59,613 nucleotides of DNA from positions 1-59,613 of IMG/VR virus record IMGVR_UViG_3300031578_000031, one strand, 5' to 3'. This DNA is from a virus. The position numbers were made by a program, and so were the translations under genes. Positions 26,001-36,300 of this stretch are shown piece by piece (the first letter of the stretch is position 1; every line of letters begins with the position of its first letter). The notes under the pieces are model-generated. The model did no database searches. It was given only the letters and a program-made list of their open reading frames with translations, and had not been told where the DNA came from.

Positions 26001-27871
26001 AAATATCACCTACATGGAGTATCTATTCTGTTCCTCCTGAATGGGCTACGCATTACCGTATCGTAATAACTAAGGATAGTTTTTACCGAAGATATTTACA
26101 ATGGGTAGCAGAAGAAGTTCAATATGTCCTTATTGATAGTGTTGGTGCAGCTCCAATTGTAACATCATTTGCAAATGGGAACTCTACCCATATAATGATA
26201 AAAATATCTTCGATAATTACAGAGGAAGATGCTAATGCCAATCCGGTAGAATGGTTCTTTTTTGGGACTAACTTACAAGGATTCAGCGCACAACCAAAAG
26301 ATAGAATCCGACTGATATTAGATGAAGTTGGTGATTTAGCTATAACAAATGACATTTATGACTTTGAGATAGTAGGAGTGTTCAGATCAGGCACCGATTA
26401 TTTTGTAGTAATCGAAACTCCTGAAATTTTCAAAGAGATAAAAGCCAATTGGCTTGTTGAGTTATATACCCCGAAGCTATCTGAAGAGGTAGTTTTCTAT
26501 GAGGTAGGGGAATGCCACAAGATATTGAATCCAGGGCAGCCAAATCGGACGCATGAAGGGTCTTCTCAAAATCAAATAGTTGGCGTACAGCCGGCAACGG
26601 GATTCCTTGCAGGAGGAGATACCTATTGGAGGGATAAAAACTTTACAGTGGACAATTCTGTACTGTTCACTTATCAAGTTGAGAATCCTAACATTACGGA
26701 TAGATTTGATAGTACCTTTTCGGATATTGGCCGGCCAAACATTAAGGATGATGATTTTGGAGAAAGGTTTTATTTTAATAGAATCCGATTGTCAGGCATA
26801 TACATTCCGGACTCAAAAATTAATGGCTTATCAGCATTCCGTGCTATTGATGTACAGTCGTTGAATATGAAGTTCGGAAACATTATGAAGCTTATCCAGG
26901 CTGACAATGTAATGTTAGCTATTTGCCAATTCAAGACACAGCCAATTTATGTTGGCAAGGACAGAGTTATGGACCTATCCGGAGCAGGTTCTATTGGCCG
27001 AAGTGACCAAATCCTGAATCTTGGCAATGAGTTGAAGTATGACTTAGGTACACAGAGTCCTGAGTCTATTGTAGAGCAGGATGGTTCGGTTTATGGGATT
27101 GACTTGTATCAAGGAGCTGTTTGGAGATATAGCACCAATGGTCAATTCCCTATATCAAAATATAAGGCTCAACGGTACTTTAATGATTTAGGCAAAACAT
27201 TATATGCGCTAAATCGTAAAACGACTAAGGTATATGGCTTCTATGATAGAGAGTATGATCTATATGGTATAACTATTGCGCCTAATAATTCCTATCCGGA
27301 TGGGTTCACTATACTCTTCTCCGAAGAAAAGAATCGTTGGAATAATTTTGTATCTTTCGTAGGAGAATATTATTCAGGAGTAATAGATAGATTAGTTTCT
27401 TTCAAAGGTGGAGACTGTTATATGCATGAAGGCGTTGGCCACACTTACAATAATTTCTATGGGGTACAATACCCAAGTAGAGTTAAGTTTGTGAGTAACA
27501 ATGGGCCAAGAGCTGTTAAGAATTGGTGGAATCTATCAATCCAAGCAGACAATCAATGGTATGCCCGTGACATCGAAGCTCCGGCAAGTTATTCCTACCC
27601 GAATGGGATGCGTAGTGAGATACCACCAATGGCCTTTTCTATTGAGGAAGGTATATGGAAGGCAGACTTTTTAAGGGACAAAATAGACCCAAATCCATCA
27701 TTCAATACTATTGCCAATCCGGTAGAGCGTGAAATTTCTAAATTATATAAAGGCAGGGTATTAAGAGGTGAAATTTTGATTATTGAATTAGAATTACTAA
27801 ATTCGTATGAATATTCCATATTACGTAGGGCAGATGTAGAGCATACCCTTTCTATGGATACAAAAGGATAA
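23075..27871 (+). CDS. Large tail (muzzle/stabilisation-like) protein
   Basis: This 1598-residue protein is the largest of the tail genes. The N-terminus (NIFIGGLNLDDDKHLIEATDMVDALNIRN) and the C-terminal repeated blade-like strands (DLSGAGSIGRSDQ, GAVWRYSTNGQFPISKYKAQR, KVYGFYDREYDLYGI) resemble the tail muzzle or stabilisation proteins of crAss-like and other Bacteroidota podoviruses. These proteins form the distal tube below the connectors. A carboxypeptidase-regulatory-like beta-sandwich lies at about 500-590 (GEFEIKNVPKGVYVMRVANYRC). The identification is by pattern and context. Confidence 0.6.
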   Translation: MAMPEEHLNKPNIFIGGLNLDDDKHLIEATDMVDALNIRNLMGGVNGATTNMKGNVLIDNPELPAGVNTVIGVCEDKRETSVMYFVHNSNGDHTIFRYYPTKTAINPNGEIELVMKGQALNFNLDWKAHSSRFIDSKYLYWIDVFSDQDAIEGNPPRKINAVKGNIVGKLLEYELFAGLPNQGQFAASPGDGNQVKVEVYDRATATLIAGFNTLPATLAGYQDDPYGFLDYIATQTNSSLSTWVEAEYCDECRVTFVMKQATTYLLISETNPPTPLVNIMFVRLNHYPDTIRLEHIDVLKWPPHCELTSRYIVDTEFSANNVNQSIFQFRVRYWYDDGEKSAWGPISLLALPIDKSGKFLSGLNAIELNFTDERLNDVDSLNIIRKVEIAFREGNLGDFRSMETLSPCEIGINTQLYYFRNDKLYSIIQSDDINTDGQSQSLKLFDSVPRISGAMETMADLKGNNRLFYGANLENYNGVECLDLKWQLGTNPEDECFINITGRVDITYLPFDNNDGYFRTRDADDTVISGFVVYLAGTTYYGISESFEVPAVVTPTGEFEIKNVPKGVYVMRVANYRCRFDDTKGQIYNLNNGIAWQRTSAAVLNCAGSNAATGWPYERVIDLTGVVGNTFDLLTEVGFGPIEVINLERGTFPLAAWGLGEYYVYDNDALASTNEERLGSIAVERQLVRFTAGRAVPGTDPYPDFNFPQALTDPFVPPTSVYGNMVTDHNGFVWAMWATPGNPQSINQFHVEVADVCGVGTRFLEDGNAVLFRGGLTALYADTESNVSGALRPLLGSPAQDSSEVALQLILYNTDVEFTEKNKTIINGNSVETTNTPVPDVLFFYTRNGRQQFTDVTGGYSISVYCPYDSFGRNDDTLWATYPTDNCYEYPPAPASQVPNISDFCTNPYDIENPFNATLVIFPFLGAIVQFARYLKSGGVYRTGVVYEDRGNRKCTVVEGDTFRIPFFTEIGDFKKISPTWSIYSVPPEWATHYRIVITKDSFYRRYLQWVAEEVQYVLIDSVGAAPIVTSFANGNSTHIMIKISSIITEEDANANPVEWFFFGTNLQGFSAQPKDRIRLILDEVGDLAITNDIYDFEIVGVFRSGTDYFVVIETPEIFKEIKANWLVELYTPKLSEEVVFYEVGECHKILNPGQPNRTHEGSSQNQIVGVQPATGFLAGGDTYWRDKNFTVDNSVLFTYQVENPNITDRFDSTFSDIGRPNIKDDDFGERFYFNRIRLSGIYIPDSKINGLSAFRAIDVQSLNMKFGNIMKLIQADNVMLAICQFKTQPIYVGKDRVMDLSGAGSIGRSDQILNLGNELKYDLGTQSPESIVEQDGSVYGIDLYQGAVWRYSTNGQFPISKYKAQRYFNDLGKTLYALNRKTTKVYGFYDREYDLYGITIAPNNSYPDGFTILFSEEKNRWNNFVSFVGEYYSGVIDRLVSFKGGDCYMHEGVGHTYNNFYGVQYPSRVKFVSNNGPRAVKNWWNLSIQADNQWYARDIEAPASYSYPNGMRSEIPPMAFSIEEGIWKADFLRDKIDPNPSFNTIANPVEREISKLYKGRVLRGEILIIELELLNSYEYSILRRADVEHTLSMDTKG

Positions 27872-27875
27872 GATT

Positions 27876-28592
27876 ATGAATCCATTTACACTAATGGGCG
27901 GATTATTCTCCGCTATCCCTGAAATTTATAAATTAACGCAAGGGATTAAGCAAAGGAAAGAAGGTACGAAAGGCTTAGAGGGCCTTACTCGACCTGAATA
28001 TGTTATGCCTGAAGAGGCTAAAAGGGCACTTGGTATATCTCAAATGAGATACGCTGATAAGTTTATGCCTGGGGAAGGTGCTTATACGGACCGTATTGAG
28101 CAGCAAGCAGCGAATGCTTATGGGCAAAGCTCAGAAGCAGGTAATCCGTTTGCACTAATTTCTAATCTTCATGCACAATCGGGGAATCAGTTGCAAGATA
28201 TGCAAACAAAAGCAGCTCAATTTCAGCTCCAAAACGAGAATGCGTATAAGCAACAATTGATGTCAACTGCGGATTATCGTGACCAAGAATGGCAAATGAA
28301 TGAGTTTGCTCCATACAAAGAAAAATACACAGAGTATCGAGATATGATTGGGGCTGGGACTCAAAACATATACGGGGGCATGGATTCATTGGCAGCTATT
28401 GGCACAGGACTATTAGGTAGTTTTGGGCAAGGATTTGGAATGGGTGGCAAGAAAAGTGCAGGGCCAAATCAGCAAGCTATATCAGGTCTCGTAAGTGGGT
28501 ATAATGGTAATCCTCAACAAGGGCAATTAGGACCACAAGAAATCGTACCTGGACAGGGATTAAATTCAACAAACTTTTTTGGATCATGGTAA
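27876..28592 (+). CDS. Internal/ejection protein candidate
   Basis: This 238-residue protein is rich in Gln, Gly and Ala. It has a helical core (AALISNLHAQSG-like, LQDMQTKAAQFQLQNENAYKQQ) and a Gly-rich C-terminus (GTGLLGSFGQGFGMGGKKS). Small proteins of this kind, encoded after the tail tube and before giant internal proteins, are ejected in podoviruses to make a channel through the envelope. The N-terminal hydrophobic stretch FTLMGGLFSAIPEIYKL fits membrane contact. Confidence 0.5.
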   Translation: MNPFTLMGGLFSAIPEIYKLTQGIKQRKEGTKGLEGLTRPEYVMPEEAKRALGISQMRYADKFMPGEGAYTDRIEQQAANAYGQSSEAGNPFALISNLHAQSGNQLQDMQTKAAQFQLQNENAYKQQLMSTADYRDQEWQMNEFAPYKEKYTEYRDMIGAGTQNIYGGMDSLAAIGTGLLGSFGQGFGMGGKKSAGPNQQAISGLVSGYNGNPQQGQLGPQEIVPGQGLNSTNFFGSW

Positions 28593-30289
28593 ATGTAGGC
28601 ACAAATCAAGGAGTAGCGTATAGTGGACAGGAAGGGAAGGGTAAAGCCTTTATCCTTCCTGAAGGCGATGATTCTATGTTAGCTTTTCAGCAATTATTGA
28701 AAGGTGATGCGGAGAATAAAGATGCTATTAAGAAAGAGAAGTTAGACGCTGCAAAAAAAGAGAAGGAAACAAAGGCAAAGCTAAAGGAAGAGGTTCCGGA
28801 TTGGTGGCTTCGCCATGATACAGAGATGCAGGGGCTAACGGATAAGGTTCTTGAACTTGGGGCCGGACTAATGGCTGCCGGAGTTGAAGATCCTATGGCC
28901 GGGACTGACCCTGGTTCTGCTTTATTCAAAAAAGAGTTGAATCGCTTAAAGTCTTTGGGTGGCTTGTCGAAACAATACAAGGGGCAATTTGAAGAAGACA
29001 GAAAGGTAATATTGGCGGATAAGGACAACCATTTTACTGAGGAGTCCAAGGATGCCTTGGTAAAATTCTATGACGAAAAAACCTTAGCTGAACGCCTTGT
29101 GAATGGTGACTTGCCTCCTCGTTTATTGGTAAAAGAACCTGAGTTCAAGAGGGCCGAGTACAACGGAAAGTTGGCTGAGGCGATGGGCAAAGAAAATAAG
29201 GAGCCTACTGTTGAGAACTTTAAGAACATGGTCAAGATGGCCATGAATGACCCATCTGCTAAAGGGTATCAGGATAATTTATTTACCGATATAACCAACT
29301 TAGAGAATGACAATCCGGATGCTTTTCTTGCATTGGAAGAAGAAGCCAAGCTCAATAACATGACCCCAATGGAAATGCTTGGAACGAAGCATCTCCAATC
29401 ATATTTCGATGTAGAGCCTGTTGACATAACTGCTACAATAGAGAAGTTCATGCCGGCAGTAGATACTAATAAATGGTCTAATGAAGATAAAGATAACATT
29501 ACTGAGTTTGGAGAAACACAAAAATTAGACCCTGTAAAGCTGACTAAGGCTGCTACGGCATATCTTGACTTTAATCCTAAAGCCCTTACACAGCTTACTA
29601 ATAGCGGATTAGCAAAAGACAAAGCTTCTGCTGTCAAGTATATTGAAGAGTTAATGAAGGCGAGGTCAAAGGAGCTGACAAGTTCCGGAGTTAGACGAGA
29701 AGGCGATGGCTATGAAGGGACGGGGTATGGTGAGGATGATATTAAGAAAGCTGCTGATGAGTGGTTTAAATATCTATCCGGTGGTGGAGAAGGTACTGCT
29801 GCTGAGAAATTCAAAGCGCAGAAAAAAGCTGCAGAGTTCTTACGGGGGATCAAAGGAATTGAAGGAGAAACTTTTCAATGGGGTAGAACTTATTCTGCTG
29901 CTGCTTATGGTATCCCTGGTGTTACTACGGAGTACGGCAGTGAGGATGATTACAATCCTGATAAGATTGCATTTGGAGTATTAAGAGAGAAAAAAGTAAA
30001 AACGCCAATGGATGATGGGTCTGAAGTTACTGAAACAGTAATGGAAGATGATGTAATGGACTTTCAATTTACGGATCCAACGAAGAAAAATTATCTTAAT
30101 TTTGACGCAGCATTACCTTACTTCGTTAAAGCTGTTAAAAATCAAGGTCGATTGTTTGAGCCTGATTTAGGAAGAGGGCCTGATGAAACGGAAGCAGAGC
30201 GTGAAGCGACTAAGAAAGAAATAAGTGGGGGTGGATTGAAAAGCAAAACAAAAGAACAAAGAGAATCTAAAGCAGGAGCATTAGATTAA
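28586..30289 (+). CDS. Internal virion protein candidate
   Basis: This 567-residue protein is highly charged and mostly helical (AKKEKETKAKLKEEVPDWW near 50), with a Lys/Glu-rich C-terminus (RGPDETEAEREATKKEISGG). It overlaps the ejection-protein candidate by seven bases and precedes the 4120-residue gene by 11. No catalytic motif is seen. It is best regarded as an ejected core protein that works with its neighbours. Confidence 0.5.
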   Translation: MVNVGTNQGVAYSGQEGKGKAFILPEGDDSMLAFQQLLKGDAENKDAIKKEKLDAAKKEKETKAKLKEEVPDWWLRHDTEMQGLTDKVLELGAGLMAAGVEDPMAGTDPGSALFKKELNRLKSLGGLSKQYKGQFEEDRKVILADKDNHFTEESKDALVKFYDEKTLAERLVNGDLPPRLLVKEPEFKRAEYNGKLAEAMGKENKEPTVENFKNMVKMAMNDPSAKGYQDNLFTDITNLENDNPDAFLALEEEAKLNNMTPMEMLGTKHLQSYFDVEPVDITATIEKFMPAVDTNKWSNEDKDNITEFGETQKLDPVKLTKAATAYLDFNPKALTQLTNSGLAKDKASAVKYIEELMKARSKELTSSGVRREGDGYEGTGYGEDDIKKAADEWFKYLSGGGEGTAAEKFKAQKKAAEFLRGIKGIEGETFQWGRTYSAAAYGIPGVTTEYGSEDDYNPDKIAFGVLREKKVKTPMDDGSEVTETVMEDDVMDFQFTDPTKKNYLNFDAALPYFVKAVKNQGRLFEPDLGRGPDETEAEREATKKEISGGGLKSKTKEQRESKAGALD

Positions 30290-30300
30290 ATATAAAAATT

Positions 30301-33300
30301 ATGCCTGGTACACCAAAGGAAGAAAGAAAGAAAATGTATGACCTGCTCAAATCTGAGAAGGAATACGATGGAGACTCTTTTGAAGATTTTGAAGCTGATT
30401 TCGGTACAGCCGAAGGTCAAAAAATGTTATTTGACCATGTTTCTAAAAAGGGGCTTTATACTAAAAAGTATGAGGATTTTGTTGGCAAATATTATGCTGA
30501 CGTAAACCAAGAGCAAGTTACCGAAAAAAAAAAGGAACAAAAAGCTGCAATCCAAGAAGAGGTTGGTGGCGGTTGGTTCGATGTTGGCTTGCCCGAAGAA
30601 TCTACCCCGAAGGATTCTCCGAAGCCGGCTACAATACTAATGGACCCGAAAAAGGCCGCAGCTCAAATTGTAAACAGTAACGAGAAAATAAATTCTGAAA
30701 GTCTTAATGAATTGTCAAAGCGCATGGGTGCAGCATTTGGCACGAATGAGGTATGGGATAATAATGTAAAAAATGCTGAGAAAAAGCTAAATACGGAGCT
30801 ATCTGTTTTAGAGGAAAGAAAGGCTGCTGGCGACATTAAGGATGAAGCTATCTATAAAAAACTTGTAGAAAAATCTCAAAAAAAGCACGATAACACCGTA
30901 AAGGTTGCACAAGATGCGAAGCTATATGAAAGAAAATTGTCGAATGAAGGGATTGCTCCTCCGACTTATTTAGCATTAGAAACATTGAAAACCATGCAGC
31001 CGGAAGAGGAATGGGTAGATAAGCCCATTTCTGATAAATTATTTCATCAAATAGATGAAATGTCGAAGAAAGATGGTTCTTACCTATCACTTGATTTGCC
31101 TGAAAGAGCTGACCCAAGCATGATGATAATTCCTTTCTCAAGGAGTGCTCCACTTGCTGATAATGTAGATAAAGTATTAGATGCAGAGGGATTTACGGGA
31201 ACAGAACGTTCCGCTATGCGATTACATCTACTACAAAGACTGGTTAATCAGCCAAGAATTGATAAAATAGAAACGAAATTAGCAAAATCCCTAAAGAAAT
31301 TAGGAATGCCCTCTCCTGCGGAGTTTGAGAAAGAGGCTTCTATTATTCAAGACATTCAGAATAATGTAAATAATCAAGTTGTTAAGTATCGTGCCAATTG
31401 GGAGAACCAAGGGAAGGTGCTTGACGATGCCTTTAAAGTGAAAAGTGACTCTTATAAAGAACAGAAAACATTAGAACTTGAAGGACTTGTTGCTGCCTAT
31501 CAAACTGCATTTGAAAAAGGAGAAGTAAGTGATAAGGTTGCAAACGAAGCAATTAAGAAGAAACAGGAAGAGATAAATGCTGAGTTCAAGACTATGTATG
31601 ATGATTACATAGTCAAGCGTAGTGCAATTCAAGAGCAAAGTGCAGTAGAATATGGTAATATTCATAAGCTAAATGAAGAGTCAGTAGCGAAAATAGCCAA
31701 ATTCAAAGAAAAGTATAAGCTGGTGGACGGTAAGTTCTCTGAAGAATACAAAGAAAAATACCAAGCGGTTGTCGAAAGTGTATGGGAAGAGCAAGATTTG
31801 ATTGACAAATCGGCTCAAGCAGATGCTTGGAATAAAATGAATTACCTGCAAAAATTTGAGACATCCTTACAAGGTGGATTTATGAATTTGGCAGAGATGG
31901 GATTTGGCGGATGGAAGTATTTCGCACCTGGTGCGGAAATGCCGGATATTGGATTGATTGATATTGATATTGCCCGTAAAAATGCACCGGCACCTGATCT
32001 TGGTGATTTTAATTTACATCACCTATATAGCCCTGATTGGTGGGTAAAGAATTTAGGAGAGCAGCTTCCTATTATGTTACCCCTAATGGGTACAGGTGGA
32101 GCTGTAATGAAAGGAGTTACATTAGGATTAGGCACAAAAGGGGCTACGAGTGCCCTTTCAAATGTGCTTGGAAAGTATGGACAACTAACTTTACAGACTC
32201 GCCAAGCGATTGGGTCTGTTTTTGGTGGTGGTGCATCAAGGTACATTGAGTCTTACATGGAAGGGTCATTGACGTTTACAGAATCTCTAAAAGATGGTAA
32301 GAGTTGGGAGGAATCAATGAAAAACTTCCAAACTGTTCGAGATTCTAATCTTATGTTAATGGGACTGGATGCTATGCAGATGTATATGACTTTTGCAAAA
32401 GGGCCTAAGATAATGGCATCTAAAGCTCCTTATTCCGGCATTCCAAAGGGCTTGAAAAACGCATATTCCTTTGGGGGAAAAATGGGCATTATGATTTTCT
32501 CCGAAGGAAAAGAGGAGCAACTTCAAGAGTGGTTCCAAGCAAGGGTAAACAATCCTTACTTATCCTTTGGTGCATTCGCTAATTCTGAAGCAGGTAAAGA
32601 AGTGTTTTGGGTAGGTGGTATGATGGGCGTAGGGACCTCAGCAATGTTTGGTGGATTCCGTGACCGTTCTGCTATCGGTATGATAAATAAACAGGTCCAA
32701 AGCTATTATAGCATGATGGACTCAGGAGATGTTTCACTGGATGAAGTAGAGAATAGGCTCCACCAATTAGGAAGTACGATTGAAACATTAAAAGCTCAAG
32801 GCGTTCTTTCTGACAAAGAAATCGGGAATGCCCAAGAAATACTTGCACATAGTGGGCGTATGTTCAATCAAGTATATAATGGCATTTTACCATTTGAGTA
32901 TGATAGTCCTCAGTTCAACGAATATTCAGCCCTTACATGGGAGCATGAACAATTAAGAAAAAAAGCGGAACAGTACGATAAAGCTGTCCCTAATGAAGAT
33001 ACAGCAGTAGAGAAGGAGTTGATAAAATCTCAACAAGAGAATATCAATGACCGGATAATGGAAATAGTATCAGACCCTAAAGCAAGTAGCTATGGGGTAG
33101 ATGATATGCCATTGACAAAAACGGAGTTTGAGTCACTTGTATTTGATCCTGCAAACAGAGAAGCCTTAGACCAAGGTAGGCTTACTACTAATGACCCTGA
33201 AATATTAGCCAGGATGAGGTCAGAAGGCATTAAGGAAGAAATGTTCCTTGGCAATGCTGAGAATGTTATGACGGAATTAACCGGCAGCACTGACTTTTCT

Positions 33301-36300
33301 ATGGAGAATGTCGATGATTCCATAATGATAGCAGAAGATAAATTGGCCATTGCCAAAGAGGAAGCTGCAAAAAATGAGAATAGCTCAAAATACCCTAAGT
33401 TCCTGAATGCGGAAAGGGATGCTCAAAGAAATCTCGATGATTTGAAGTATTATAAAGGGCATCTTGAAGAGCAACAATCTATTTTAGATAAAGGAGTGAT
33501 TCAAACAGAATATACTCCAATCACCAATACGCAAGATTTACTTGATACTAAAAAAGATGATGTATTCGAGGGGCCTGATGGAAAACAATGGACTGTTGTA
33601 AACAACTCAGAGGGCAGGGGAATGATGAAGTCTGAAGATGGTAAGTATAAAGTATTTACAGCTTCGGAGGAGTCTATAAAAGAATTAGAAGGCTTTCGTA
33701 GAGTTTCGGAAGTCGCTGCTGTTACACCTGTTGTTAAGGAAGACATTACTCCGGCAAAAGAAGAAGGAGTAGTGGTACCCGAAGGGGATGGTGAAGTTAT
33801 TCTTGAAAACGAAGATGGGACACCGAGTGTTACTGCTTATACATCTGAGGAAAATGGGGTGACAACTACAAGAATCGAGAGCGAACCAAATAAACACGGT
33901 CACAAAGGGATGGACTGGTTTAATGGAGAGTTATTCGTAAAAGATTACGGGGTTCCGGAAGCTGAAATCCTAAATCAATTGCCGGGGGCGGAAGCTATAT
34001 CTGATGTCAATTCAGTTGTTGTTAGTGAAGAAAAAATAGATGCAGATGGTAATAAATCTGTTAGAATAACAGGGCGATACGAAAACCTGAACACAGGGAC
34101 AATGGAAGACTTCGATATAGAAGTTCCTGTTGCTAATTTAAACTATACGCTTACTCCGGAGCAAAAGAAGTTGATAGGCGAAACTATTGCTAAAGCTAAG
34201 GTTGAACCCACTCCGGCCAAGGAGAAAGCACCTGTCGTTGAAGAAAAAACAGAAGGTGAGCCTACTACCGAGGCTAAGGTTGAGCCGGTAAAAGAAAAGA
34301 AGGGTGTTATAAATGTAAATGCCCCAAACGAGCAAGGTAAACTTAATAATAAAGAAGTGAATCTCGATGTATCGGATGAAAATTCTATGTACGAGATATT
34401 CAATTCTATCGGAGATAATGCCGAAATTGATATAACAAGAGACCCTAAGAAGTTAGATCGTATGTTGGGAATGCCTAAAGAGTTTATGCTTGGGGCAATA
34501 GAGAATCCGCCTAAATCATCAGTTAAAACAGGTGAAGATTTACTAAATAATTATGAGATTATTCCTGGAAAAGTTAAAAAGGCTGGGCAAGGATATAAGG
34601 TAACGCAAAAAATAAAACTCGTTCCCAAGCAAGGGAAAAGTGTAGTTACACCTATCACCGAAACCAAAGTAGAGCCGGAACCTATTATAGAGGAAGAAGA
34701 AGATGTTGAAGGTGAATTGCAAGACACCCCTATCAATGCGGCCGAAGATGTTAAGCGTGGATATAGGGTTGTTGGTGGTATCCGATATGACCGTCCGGCT
34801 GTTATAGAAGATATGCATACCGGCGATGAGATTGGAGTTCGATTTGGGCCAAATGATAAGGTTCAAGCTAAGTTTGCAGTAATGGAAGCAAGTGACGTAG
34901 AGCAGTCACACATGAAAACCATGCCCAATCCTAAATTCTTTGTCAATCAGCCAAAGGGTAGAGGGCATGGCGACTTTATGAAAATCACCGGAACCATCAA
35001 GGCGATGGCCTTAGATAATGAAGCGTTGGCATATTCGGCCAATGCTTACTTTGGTCCACCGGTAGTCAATACAAGGGGAGAAGTCCTACAAGGGAATGGC
35101 CGGACTGAGGGTATCAAGATTGCTTATAACGAATATGGGAGTAACGCTGCGAGCTATAAGCAATACCTGATTGACAATGCAGCTAAATTCGGACTGGACC
35201 CTGATGTGATAGCAAAGATGGAACGGCCAATGATGGTTCGTGTCATTGATGTGACTGATGATGCCGGAAAGAAGCTGTCGAGCTTTAAATCTTCTGACCT
35301 TGAGGATCAAGGAGGAGCGAAGAGCGAAGCTATTTCAATGGTTCGTAAAGTTACGCCTGAGCAATTAGATAGCATTATTAGTGCTTTTGAAGGTAGATTG
35401 GATGCGTCAAAGTCTCTAAAAGAGATTGTGATGAATATAAAAATAATCAATGCCCTTCATAAGGCAGGGGCAATTTCGGACCAAGACTATTCCTCCGGAG
35501 TAACCGGTAGTGTTGTTAGTTCGGAATTGGCAGATAAAGCTGTCTCTTTCTTTAAGCAATTAGTATTAGAGGGGGGTATTCCTGACTTAGCATTTCACTT
35601 AGATCAATTGCCGTTCTATATCATGGATGGCATTGAGCGTTCAACGGTATCGCTATTAAGTACGAATCCACTACGGGATATTATGCCCGACTTGCACATA
35701 GCTATCCTTGGTGTTAGAGATTATCTATTCGGTAGAAAAAGTCAAAACTTAGGCAAATCTCAAACAATTGAGGATTGGTTAAATATTCTCGAATCGGATG
35801 GTTCAACGAAAAGAGACCAATATACACCCGTAGAGCTTGCGTTGATAGAGTTTATGGTGGATAAAACGGCTAAACAAAAAGAGATTGCTAAATTATTTGC
35901 CGACTATAAAACAGCAGTAGAACCTATTGTGGGGGATATGTTTACAGAATCCTTTGACGGTATATCGAAAGTAGAAGCTATAAATCAAATTCTTGGAACA
36001 AATATAGACGAAAATGAAAACAGAAGAAAAGAACTTGAACTTTCCCGAACTGGTGAAACAGCAACGGGAGTTCCGAGCAAAACAGAATCAACCGAAGCAA
36101 CAACCGGAGAATCAGGAGAATCGGTTAGCAAACAACCTACTACAACTGAGCAAGAACGCCAAATTGATAGAGATGAATCGGAAGTAGAGCCTTCTGAGAT
36201 GGAAATGAGCGATGTCTTTGCTGAATTTGATAGACTAATCAATTCAGGAGTAGATCATGTTATTGCTATGGATACAGCGATGTCCTTAGCTGAAAATTCA

